This document shows positions 24,464-34,600 of a DNA stretch of 64,000 nt, piece by piece (position 1 is the first letter of the stretch; each line of letters opens with the position of its first letter). The position numbers were made by a program, and so were the translations under genes. The DNA is from Spinacia oleracea (Eukaryota; Streptophyta; Magnoliopsida; Caryophyllales; Amaranthaceae): assembly GCF_020520425.1 (NCBI RefSeq), contig NC_079490.1:3038001-3102000 (forward strand), in the 5' to 3' direction. The notes below the pieces were generated by a model, which made no database searches, was not told the DNA's origin, and saw only the letters and a program-made list of their open reading frames with translations.

Positions 24464-26425
24464 TCATCTCAAATTCGTACCATTATCTTCTACTTCTTCC
24501 AACCCATTATGACTACCAAAATCAACATGACCCATCGAATAATACGACTGAAACCCACCGGAAGTCGACATTTGACCCGACCCGCTACTACTCGCCGACC
24601 TCTCAATATCCTCCAACTCCGCATTAAACGAAATCGGCCGTTCCGGTATCGCCGGAACCTGCATATTTTCCGTCTCCAAAATCTTCACAACTTGATCCAT
24701 TGTTGGCCTAGCATACAATTGTGGATGCGAACACAAAACCGCCGTCAAAACATACTTCTCCATCACAGATTCCGGCCCCAATTCCGGCATCCCTTCTTCA
24801 ATAACATCTAACCCATGCCCTTTTCTGACCAACGACCACGCCCAATCCGTCACCAACGACGGCGACAACGACGGATTCCCGGCGTCAGATAAGATCGCTT
24901 TCTTACCACTCAAAAGCTCGAGTAAAACAACCCCGAAGCTGAAAACGTCGCTTCTTTCCGTTAACTGACCGTAAAGAGCATATTCCGGCGCAACATACCC
25001 CATTGTTCCGGCAACACGAGTACTCAAATGCGAAAACCCTTCTGGGTTAAACTTCGCAAGACCGAAATCAGCAACTTTCGCTTCAAAATTATCATCCAAT
25101 AATATGTTGCTAGCTTTAATATCACGATGAATTATCGAAGGTTGAGCTCCGTAATGAAGGTAAGCTAACCCACGCGCCATCCCCAACGCGATTTTCTGTC
25201 TCACCGGCCAACTGAGCTTCGTTGATCCGTATAAATGATCATGTAAACTACCATTATGCATTAAATCACAGACGATTATTCTTTGGTGACCTTCTAAATT
25301 GGTGGTGGCGACGCAATAGCCTCGGAGTTCGACGAGATTAACGTGACGAATACTTGCGATTACTTCGACTTCGTGGGTGAAACTAGCGTCGCCGGCGGCG
25401 GAGCAGTTTTTGAACCTTTTGACGGCGATTTCTGTGGTGTTATCCGGTAATAGACCTTTGTATACGTTTCCATAGCCGCCTTTTCCGATGAGGTTATCCC
25501 GGTGGAAGTTTTTTGTGGCGCGTTTTATCTCGTCGTACCCGAATTTCATCAAATGGGTACTTCCACCTATTGAGGAGAGATTCGGTCCTGCTCCTGACCC
25601 GACCCGGTTGATTCTCCTTTTTTTTTCAGCCATTTTCGCTCGATTCTTCTTCAACCTCGAGAAAAAGTAACCCCCGACGAAAATTGAGCATATTCCGATG
25701 AACCCTACGACTGTAATTAGAGAAATCAGCAGTATTTTTTTCTTCCGATTGTTGCGATTTTGGGAGGAGGAGAAATCGAGTGAGAATAAGCATTTCGCGG
25801 TGCCAGGATCAGACGGTCCGTATTGATTGATTAAAGCTCCGGCGTAAATCAACGGTAGATTTGTACAATCGGAGATGTTACCGTTGAAAGGACTATTGGA
25901 AGTGAGATATGAAGCTTGCAGAGTGGTGAGGCTGGTGAGACAGGAAGCGCAAGGGGACCCGTTTTCCAGCGACTGGTTACAGTTCGAAACGGCGTCGTCT
26001 AAGGCGGATTGAGGAACGAGTCGCTCGAATTCCGACCGAGTTGAGATGTTCATACAACCTTCGGAGATCCACTGAGTTCTGAACCCGCATGAGGACCGGA
26101 TCTTGAACCCGGGGAGGAACGAGTCGACGACTGAGTCGTATGAGGTCCAGCATGACTCGGAGGTGTTAACGGGTGGGTAGAATGACCCGGTGGATTGGAG
26201 GTATTGAGAGAGGACGAGGCGTAGACCTTCTGCTATGTAGCCGCAGTTTGCTCCGACGTCGTTTGAGGGTTTCACGTCTGCGTCTCGGACTAGTGTGCTC
26301 AAGGTGGTGAAGTTCAGTGGACATGGTGAAGAAGATGATGAGGTGGAGGGTACGGTGTCGTTTTGAGCTGAAGAAAGGAGTAGGAGTTGAAGAGAGAGAA
26401 AGAGGAGAAGATGGAGATGACACAT
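24464..26425 (-). CDS. RKF3: RKF3-like SPARK-domain receptor-like serine/threonine kinase
   Basis: A single-exon gene for a 653-residue plasma-membrane receptor kinase that should sense an extracellular cue and phosphorylate cytosolic targets. In order, it has a signal peptide (about 1-20), a cysteine-rich SPARK-type ectodomain (about 35-215, starting at PCPLNFTTL and with the pair CASCLTSL), a transmembrane helix (about 231-255), a basic stop-transfer run, and a kinase domain (about 307-575). The kinase has the glycine loop GKGGYGN (314-320), Lys336 in IAVKRF, HRDIKASN with Asp435, and DFG at 453-455, so it should be active. The Ser/Gly-rich tail carries possible phosphosites. Length and layout match Arabidopsis RKF3. 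The start is the only Met in front of the signal peptide. Ligand and role are not known from sequence. Tandem repeats begin directly upstream of the ATG. Confidence 0.9.
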   Translation of the reverse strand: MCHLHLLLFLSLQLLLLSSAQNDTVPSTSSSSSPCPLNFTTLSTLVRDADVKPSNDVGANCGYIAEGLRLVLSQYLQSTGSFYPPVNTSESCWTSYDSVVDSFLPGFKIRSSCGFRTQWISEGCMNISTRSEFERLVPQSALDDAVSNCNQSLENGSPCASCLTSLTTLQASYLTSNSPFNGNISDCTNLPLIYAGALINQYGPSDPGTAKCLFSLDFSSSQNRNNRKKKILLISLITVVGFIGICSIFVGGYFFSRLKKNRAKMAEKKRRINRVGSGAGPNLSSIGGSTHLMKFGYDEIKRATKNFHRDNLIGKGGYGNVYKGLLPDNTTEIAVKRFKNCSAAGDASFTHEVEVIASIRHVNLVELRGYCVATTNLEGHQRIIVCDLMHNGSLHDHLYGSTKLSWPVRQKIALGMARGLAYLHYGAQPSIIHRDIKASNILLDDNFEAKVADFGLAKFNPEGFSHLSTRVAGTMGYVAPEYALYGQLTERSDVFSFGVVLLELLSGKKAILSDAGNPSLSPSLVTDWAWSLVRKGHGLDVIEEGMPELGPESVMEKYVLTAVLCSHPQLYARPTMDQVVKILETENMQVPAIPERPISFNAELEDIERSASSSGSGQMSTSGGFQSYYSMGHVDFGSHNGLEEVEDNGTNLR

Positions 26426-26429
26426 TTCT

Positions 26430-27455
26430 ATTCTAGAGTTGTTGTTGATTCCATGGATGTGGGTTTTTGGTTTTGGTTTTGGGTTTTGAAAATGATTGGA
26501 TATAATTGGGATATGTTGATTTCAAGAACTCAAAACAAAAGTTGAGAGTGGTTGTTGAATCTATGGATGTGAGTGGGTTTTTGGTTTTGATTATGGGGTT
26601 TGAAAATGATTGGATATAATTGGGATTTGTTAGGGTGTTTGTATTGCCGTCTGTTATGTTGATTTCAAGAACTGACAACAAAAATTAGTTGAGAGTAGTT
26701 GTTGAATTCATGTATATAAGTGGGTTTTTGGTGTTCGTTATGGGTTTTGAAATAATTAGATATAATTGGGATTAGTTATGGACTCGGTATTACCGGCTGT
26801 TATATTGATTTCGAGAACTGATAACAAAAGTTATTTGAGAGTAGTTGTTGAATACATGGAGTTGAGTGGGTTTTTGGTGTTCATTATGGGTTTTGAATGA
26901 TTGGATATAATTGGGATTAGTTAAAAGGTTCGGTATTACTGCTGGTTATGTTGATTTCGAGAACTGACAACAAGAAACTGATTGTTGATGGGCCAAGTGG
27001 AGGTGTTAACCAAGCAAGACTAAGAGCAAGCGAGGGCTCTGATATCACCACCAGTTATGTTGATTTTGAAAACTGGCAGCAAAAAATGGTAACGAACGTG
27101 GCAAGTGGAGTTATTAATCAAGCAAGATTAAGAGCTTGTGAGGGGTCTGATATCACCGCCAGTTATGTTGATGGATCTGACAACAAAAAATGATAACTGG
27201 CGGGCCAAGTGGAGGTGTTAACCAAGCAAGATAAAGAGCATGTGAGGGGTCTGATATCACCGCCAGTTATGTTGATTTCGCAAACTGACAACAAAAAATG
27301 GTAACACACAGCGCAAGTGTAGGTGTTAATCAAGCAAGATTAAGAGCATGTGAGGGTATGATATCACCACCAATTATGTTGATTTCGAGAACTGACAACA
27401 AAAAAGGGTCACGAACAGGGCAAATAGGGGGGTGTTAATCAAGCAAGATTAAGAA
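26430..27455 (+). repeat. Two tandem-repeat families directly upstream of the RKF3-like gene
   Basis: Family 1 has four units whose shared start (GAGAGTAGTTGTTGAAT-like) falls at about 26432, 26545, 26691 and 26837, so the unit is 111-146 bp. Family 2 has about five units of about 105 bp, marked by CAAGCAAGATTAAGAGC near 27013, 27119, 27223, 27332 and 27438. Both families share a segment like GTTGATTTCGAGAACTGACA. The first unit starts within a few bases of the kinase start codon, so the arrays occupy the expected promoter and leader. Confidence 0.8.
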
Positions 27456-28167
27456 CATGTGAGTAAAATTAAGGACTAATAATAAAATAAGATATCTGGA
27501 AATTAATAGTGCAAGGAACAGCAGCCAGAGGGATAGTGTGTAGTGATGTTGATGCTGAGCTGATACTATGAATGGAGACAAAGTTAGATGGCTCCTTCAT
27601 GCTTCTAGGAAAGTTGGTTTATTCCTTTTCATGTTTTTTTTCTTCTTCTTCCTATTTTAAGGGGCCACTTGTAACTATGTAGAAGACTTTTGACTGGAAT
27701 GGTAACTAAAGGTTGTTAGAGCAAGCAAGCTCTTGGTGTTGGTCTTGGTGGTGGACTGGTGGTGCAGATGGAGGAGCAGAGTTGGTCGCAGCGGGGCGTG
27801 GAGGGGGAGACCGTGGTCACGAACGTTGAGGGTTAGTTTGGGGATTAGACAATGGGATTACGCGGGTGACTAAAGTTGGTAAAGAGGAATTCATAAGCAG
27901 TATTGTATGGTCACCTCAATTTTCACAGATTCGTGTTGATCATTACTTGTACTTAATATACTTCGTATAAGTTATTCATGATATATTGGGTAAACCAAAC
28001 TCAATGTATGTTCTATGTGGAGTACATATCTTATCATTGGATATACTTTTGCAAATATTCATTTCTTTTACTTTTATCGCAAAATTTTGACTTTGCAAAT
28101 AATAAAGAACGGAGGAAGTAACTCTTTGATTTCGTAACCATTTTCTTGTTTAGCATACAATAGAACA
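27456..28167. other. Intergenic, no supported gene
   Basis: A G-rich patch (27720-27850) is surrounded by AT-rich sequence. It may include distal promoter of the receptor kinase. No exon, terminal repeat or RNA gene was seen. Confidence 0.5.
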
Positions 28168-28169
28168 TA

Positions 28170-28429
28170 CTCCCTCCGTCCCTTAATACTCGCACCGTTT
28201 TGACTGGACACGCTTGCCAATGCACAATTTTGACCACCAATATCTTTAACTACATATTATAAAAACTTGTAAAAATATTAATATTTTGAAAATATATATT
28301 AAGATGAAGCCAACAATATATTATATACTAACATTTGTTTTCATATACTAGCATTAAATTAGGGTCAAAGTGAATTATGTGAATAGTGCAAAAAGTCAAA
28401 ACGGTGCGAGTATTAAGGGACAGAGGGAG
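28170..28429. mobile_element. Stowaway-type MITE (260 bp)
   Basis: The ends are CTCCCTCCGTCCCTTAATAC and its complement, matching over about 36 bp with one mismatch. TA flanks are at 28168-28169 and 28430-28431. Confidence 0.9.
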
Positions 28430-28431
28430 TA

Positions 28432-28853
28432 GAATTTTTAAATAAAATAGTAACATAAATTACTCAAACACCCTTACCTAAACTCTAAACTCTTCTTTCC
28501 CTTTTCTTTTTCATTGATGGAAAAATGGACAGTAGGTAGAGGGTGTTGAATGATCATCCCAAACCCTACCAAAAATTCCCACTCAACTTAAACAAATATG
28601 AAGAGATAATGGGAAGGGTTATATGGGTCATTCTACTTAAAAAAATATACTAATAAGTTGTTGAAATTAGGTTGTACATAGTGAAGTAGTTGTTACAGAC
28701 TTACAGTTCATCTGGGCAGGTTAGCTCAATGATTTGGAGTATTATTATGAGATTTAAACATGGAACTTGAGTTACACTTTTGGTCCAACTGTCCAGGTGG
28801 ATTTAGAAGACATGAAACTATTTCCATCTCTCAGCAAATAACGCAAATTTTTG
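28432..28853. other. Intergenic, no supported feature
   Basis: AT-rich sequence with no coding signal. A weak tRNA-like stretch near 28710-28790 was not convincing. Confidence 0.5.
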
Positions 28854-30813
28854 GCTATACCCGGGTACAGCCAAAGCTGGCTGTACCCCCATCCAAAACG
28901 ATGTCGTTTTGTGTTGTTTAAAATGAATATTAATATACTGGTACAAAAATGAACATCTACTATTTCGGAAATGAACATTTATTTATTTATTTGGAATGAA
29001 CATTGACTATTTTGGAAATGAACGTTTATTTATTTATTTGGAAATAAACTACAAAAATGAACATTTACTATTTCGAAAAAGAACATTTATTTAGTTATTT
29101 GGAATGAACATTTACTATTTTGGAAATGAACATTTATTTATTTATTTGGAAATAAACAATATAGGCGCTTGTAAAAACATAAAAGACCAATGAAGTGAAT
29201 AATTTCATTATGAACATTAACCATATATTTATTGTGAACAAACAAATAAACAAGAAAGAACAAATAATTCAACAAAAAAGAACAAACAATATAAAAAAGA
29301 ACATAAAATTCCAGAAAAAAGAACAACCAATACAACAATTATGAACAATTTTATGATGAATTTTAAAGCCAACATGAAAAAACAAACAATACAACAAGAA
29401 AGAACAAATACTGGTACAAATATGAACATTTACTATTTCGGAAATGAACATTTATTTATTTATTTGGAATGAACATTTACTATTTTGGAAATTAACATTT
29501 ATTTATTTATTTGGAAATAAACTACAAAAATGAACATTTACTATTTCGAAAAAGAACATTTATTTAGTTATTTGGAATGAACATTTACTATTTTGGAAAT
29601 GAACATTTATTTATTTATTTGGAAATAAACAATATAGGCGCTTGTAAAAACATAAAAGACCAATGAAGTGAACAATTTCATTATGAACATTAACCATATA
29701 TTTATTGTGAACAAACAAATAAACAAGAAAGAACAAATAATTCAACAAAAAAGAACAAACAATATAAAAAAGAACATAAAATTCCAGAAAAAAGAACAAC
29801 CAATACAACAATTATGAACAATTTTATGATGAATTTTAAAGCCAACATGAAAAAACAAACAATACAACAAGAAAGAACAAATACTGGTACAAAAATGAAC
29901 ATTTACTATTTCGGAAATGAACATTTATTTATTTATTTGGAATGAACATTTACTATTTTGGAAATGAACATTTATTTATTTATTTGGAAATAAACTACAA
30001 AAATGAACATTTACTATTTCGGAAATGAACATTTATTTATTTATTTGGAATGAACATTTACTATTTTGGAAATGAACATTTATTTATTTATTGGGAAATA
30101 AACAATATAGGCGCTTGTAAAAACATAAAAGACCAATGAAGTGAACAATTTCATTATGAATTTTAAAGCCAACATGAAAGAACAAACAATACAACAAGAA
30201 AGAACAAACAATAAAGCAGATAATTATTATGAACAAAAAAATAAACAAAAAATAACAAAAAATAACAAACAATATAAAAAAGAACATAAAATTCCAGAAA
30301 AAAAGAACAAACAATACAACAATTATGAACAATTTTATGATGAATTTTAAAGCCAACATGAAAGAACAAACAATACAACAATAAGTTTGATGAATGAATT
30401 TAAAAAACAACAAGAAAGAACAAACAGTACAACAAGAAAGAACAAACAATACAAAAAGAAATAATAAAAGATTAATGAAGAGTTTAATTATGAACATTAA
30501 CCATATGATTATTATAAACAAACAAGTAGACAAGAAAGAACGAGCAATATTAAAAAAAAAACATAAAGTTCTAGAAGAAAGAACAAAAAATACAACAATT
30601 ATGAAAATTTGATGATGAATTTAAAAAACAACATGAAAGAACAAACAGTACAACAAAAATGAACAAACAGTACAACAAGAAAGAACAAACAGTACAATAA
30701 GAATGAACAAACAGTACAATAAAAAAGAACAAACAGTCGACAAGAATGAACAAACAATATGAGCGCGTCATTTTTGGGGGGTACAGCCAGAGTTGGCTGT
30801 ACCCGGGTATAGC
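28854..30813. mobile_element. Terminal-inverted-repeat element with internal 473-bp tandem repeats
   Basis: The two ends are inverted copies of about 37 bp starting GCTATACCCGGGTACAGCC, with two mismatches. Each end is itself a hairpin (GGGTACAGCCA...TGGCTGTACCC). The inside has no credible gene: it is built from A-rich GAACAAACAAT and GAACATTTACTATTT words arranged in three units of 473 bp (the marker GGCGCTTG falls at about 29164, 29637 and 30110). No clear target duplication was found, so the superfamily is open. Confidence 0.65.
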
Positions 30814-31656
30814 AGTTAGCAATTGAGCAAATAATGCCTCTTAAAAACTTATTCATATAATTACATAAACAGCTGAATTCGAGTAAGCGATCATGCATTT
30901 AGGTACGGGTCAGGTCGGGTTTCACTGTTTCAGGATATTCTCTTTTTGAGAGTTCAGGTTGGGTTTTCAGACCGGGTTAGAGATGGCTAGCTCTCTCTAG
31001 TCCTCTACTACTTAAACGTAAAGGACAATTTGGGTTTAACACCTAATCATCGTTCGAGAACTGAGTGTTGTGCTGGATTCTGGCTATTAATGGGCCCCCA
31101 GCCCGTTGAACAGGTCTCTGCTGGAGTATCAAACACCAATCCTAGGAGGGTTTCAACACACTTTCACAAACCAGGCTTAAATGACATCTAAAATAACAGA
31201 AAGCAGCAATTATTCTTCCCCATATGCTTGTTATGCTCATAGCAATCATGTCACAGAAAAGAGGTGTTCCATTCATTCACAAAGGGGCATAAAATAGCTA
31301 TTTCTAGTTATTAATTTGAATCTTAGAGAGATAACTGGTGATTGATGAACACCATCTTCTCAAATTTCTAAAACATAATAATGTGATGCATCAGTGTGCA
31401 TCATAACAGAACAGCAGAGGAATCCGAGTGAAAAAATTAGAGATATCATTAAAATGTTAAAAGCTACCTTTCGTTTTTCCTATGTTTTATCAATATTAAA
31501 GTTCTCTTGTTTCATAATGTTATGCTACCGTTCCTATGTCTGGAAAATAGGCAATGTGTCGTTACCTCAGGTTGCACCTTCTTGCTTACTATCTATCTGA
31601 AAGCTGTATTTGATCCTAGGCTCCAAACTCCAAGTACAAAGCAAAATCTGTTTGAT
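30814..31656. other. Intergenic, includes likely 3' flank of the methyltransferase gene
   Basis: No exon chain or RNA gene is supported. The bases just below 31657 would be the 3' untranslated region of the minus-strand methyltransferase. Confidence 0.5.
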
Positions 31657-34600
31657 CTACTGAAGGGTAATCTCGTAAATGACCCCTTCCAAGTTTCCAA
31701 CGACTGAACGGGTTCCACAAACTTCTTTCGTTGACAAGCCATGTCCCTGGGCCTCGTTGAGCACCATCTGATCCATTCTGTGTAAGGATGAAAGATGTGA
31801 GTATCAAAAATACTTTCATAGCAAGAATTTTGAAAAGTAGATAACATAGATGAACAACGATACCATCAGACACGGACACACCAAAAATTAATATCCAAAT
31901 TTTAGTCATATAATATCCTTTTTCTTGTCTTAACCATAAGAGAGTCATTTTTACTGTATATAATTCTAGTTCTAAATCTATACCAAGTATAAGGAAAGTT
32001 AACCTAACATCATATATCCAGAAACCGGTATACAAAAGGGGGGAAATGAGTGGTTTGTAATGACTTTTCAAGCTTTTCTACAGAGTATCGTTTTGGTGTC
32101 ATAAGAGAGAGTCCATTTTTATCTACTCATTTCGGATCTTATACCAAGTATATGCGAAGTTAACCTAATATCATATAATTATCAAGAAACCGTTATACAA
32201 AGGGGGGGAAATGAGTAGTTTGTACTTTGTAATGTCTTTTAAGCTTTTCTACAAAGGATTAATTACTTTTAATAATCCAACCTTTGAGCCATTTTCCAAA
32301 ATTAATCCAACCTTTTGATTATTATCTAATAATCTAACCTTTATACCCCTTTAACTAATAATGCACCCTACCTGTTACGAAACAGGTAAAGCCGGTCATA
32401 TTGATGACGTGGCTTATGGCTGTTGTAAGTAGTGTGAGTGGGACATTTAAAACACCACTTTCCTTTTATTTGTCCCCCTTTACATTTATTCCTCCTCTTC
32501 TTCTTCTCCAGATCCTTAGAAATCGCCATTGATGGCCAAGCTTCAATTTTTATTTTATTTACTTTTAATTCAAGGTTAATGGCCTTTCATGGATCTTTAG
32601 CAAGGCGATTAGCAATTCGAACTTTGATGTTTGCTCTTGTCACTTCGATTTTGCCCCTTTTGCAACTTGTGATTGATATTGATCCTGCAAAACCCATGTT
32701 TATGAGCTCTAATGGAGTAATGGATGTGATACTAAAGTGGGTTATTTTGACCCGGATTCGCTCTTTGGCAGTTTCTTAAACTCAATACTCCATTCGTATT
32801 CCCACATTTGAGATCTGTTAAAGGGGTATTCCCAAGTCCCGTTGGCAGCGCGCAATGCTTCAGTTGACTTGTTCAGTCGGTTCCCAGTTTTTTGGAGCAT
32901 TATCGGTTAAAGGGGTATAAAGGTTAGATTATTAGATAATAATCAAAAGGTTGGATTAATTTTGGAAAATGGCTCAAAGGTTGGATTATTAAAAGTAAAT
33001 AATCCTTCTACAAAATAATCTAAGTATATTTGTGCATAAAAATAACCAATTTGGCCATTGTGGTAGGCCTCTACTATGGTTAGCTAACCACATTCTCTTC
33101 CGTTGTGGGCCCTCCTAATCTCTTCCTTCTATGGGTTGAAGTTACGGAAGAAAGAGAGAGAACCAAGAGAAGGTATCAATAGAAGCTCATATCAAACGTC
33201 TTAACATCTAGCAACTAGCATTGGGTGGACCTTCTAGTTTATACAAAAAGTTAGCATAAAAGATGAAAATATATCACTGTCATAAATTTCCTCAATGTTA
33301 ATAGCATGTTATTGTTATAGATTCTTTGCTGAGAGATCAACCAACAAACTACATGGCTTAAAAGTTTATTTTAAAACAATGGAAAATTTAAGAAATCACG
33401 AAATTTACTCACACTTTGGCGCGAGAGACATAACCCAGAATGAATCTGCATCTTCCTTTTCCTCTGATTTGAAGAAGCCTCTTAACTGTATCGAAAAGCA
33501 AGGGAATACTGGATTGTTGGAAGCGTATAAATTGTCAAGGCCCACAACAAATATATGCCCACGAAAATAAACGCAAAAGTGATAACTGAATACTTTTCTA
33601 CGAAAAATTGCACAAAGATGACAAACATCAAAGTAAATCTCAATCAACTGCACGCTTCAACAGTCTATCAGTCTATATATAGACATAGGCTGGTTGAAAC
33701 ATAGCACATAAACACCATCAATGAAATAAGAACTAGTAACGATAGCATGATTTGAATTTGCAAGAATTCACAATAAAATAAGAGAAAAATCAGGATATAA
33801 ATATCTGCTCCAAGAATTAGATCAAATCCTTCCGGATATCTTTGCAGAATTTCATTTCTCTGGTCAGAACTTCCCCATTCTAGTTTTTCGGCTTCCAAAT
33901 CTGAGAGAAAGAAATTGTAAATGCATATCAGTTCACTGACATGACATATACCACAATTGCTGCTCCAAGTCCCTTTTACACACCAGAGCAAGGGAAATTC
34001 TCAGAAGATGCATGTAGATCTATATTTTTCTTCAGGATCTGCATGACAGGAAAACACAAACAGTTACGCCAACAAAATTAAACCCAAATCTTCTAAATCT
34101 AAGTCTATAAACTATTAATTATAAACTATTAATTACATGACCTTGCCTTAAGAACTTCATCACTGTGGTCAGTCATCAGAACTTTTTTGCAAAATCTACT
34201 ACAGAGTACTCCGGTGACACCTGTGATATTGGAGTTGAAAGTTGAAAGATTTGAAAAACAGTACAGTAGGTAGAGAAGTAGGAAAAAAAGATAATTGTTT
34301 ATGCAATTTGTTTTAAAGATGATGTAAGAGAAAATGAAAAAGTACGAGACAGATTCAAGGTTCCCCCACAATCTGCAACATATCTCAATGCATGGGAATA
34401 GCATAAATTCCTTGTAAAACAAAGAGTAACACACAAAGTTCTTATGCTGAATTTGTCAAGAACTATCACTATCATTCTATCAAGGACATGGCCTGATGGC
34501 TTCTATAAAAACCTATTTCCATTCTTTTATTAATTCCTTCGAGATAAAGAGGTGTTCAACATCATAAGCATCTACTCGACCATAATTTATCAAGGTTGCA

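Noticed and set aside
28700-28800. tRNA-like stretch (GGTTAGCTCAATG...)
   Set aside because: No box B at the right distance and no cloverleaf could be drawn.
29138-30533. Minus-strand hydrophobic frames of 60-149 codons that look like membrane proteins
   Set aside because: They are translations of A-rich tandem repeats (GAACAAACAAT read in reverse gives Phe/Leu/Cys/Val). The same frames recur every 473 bp.
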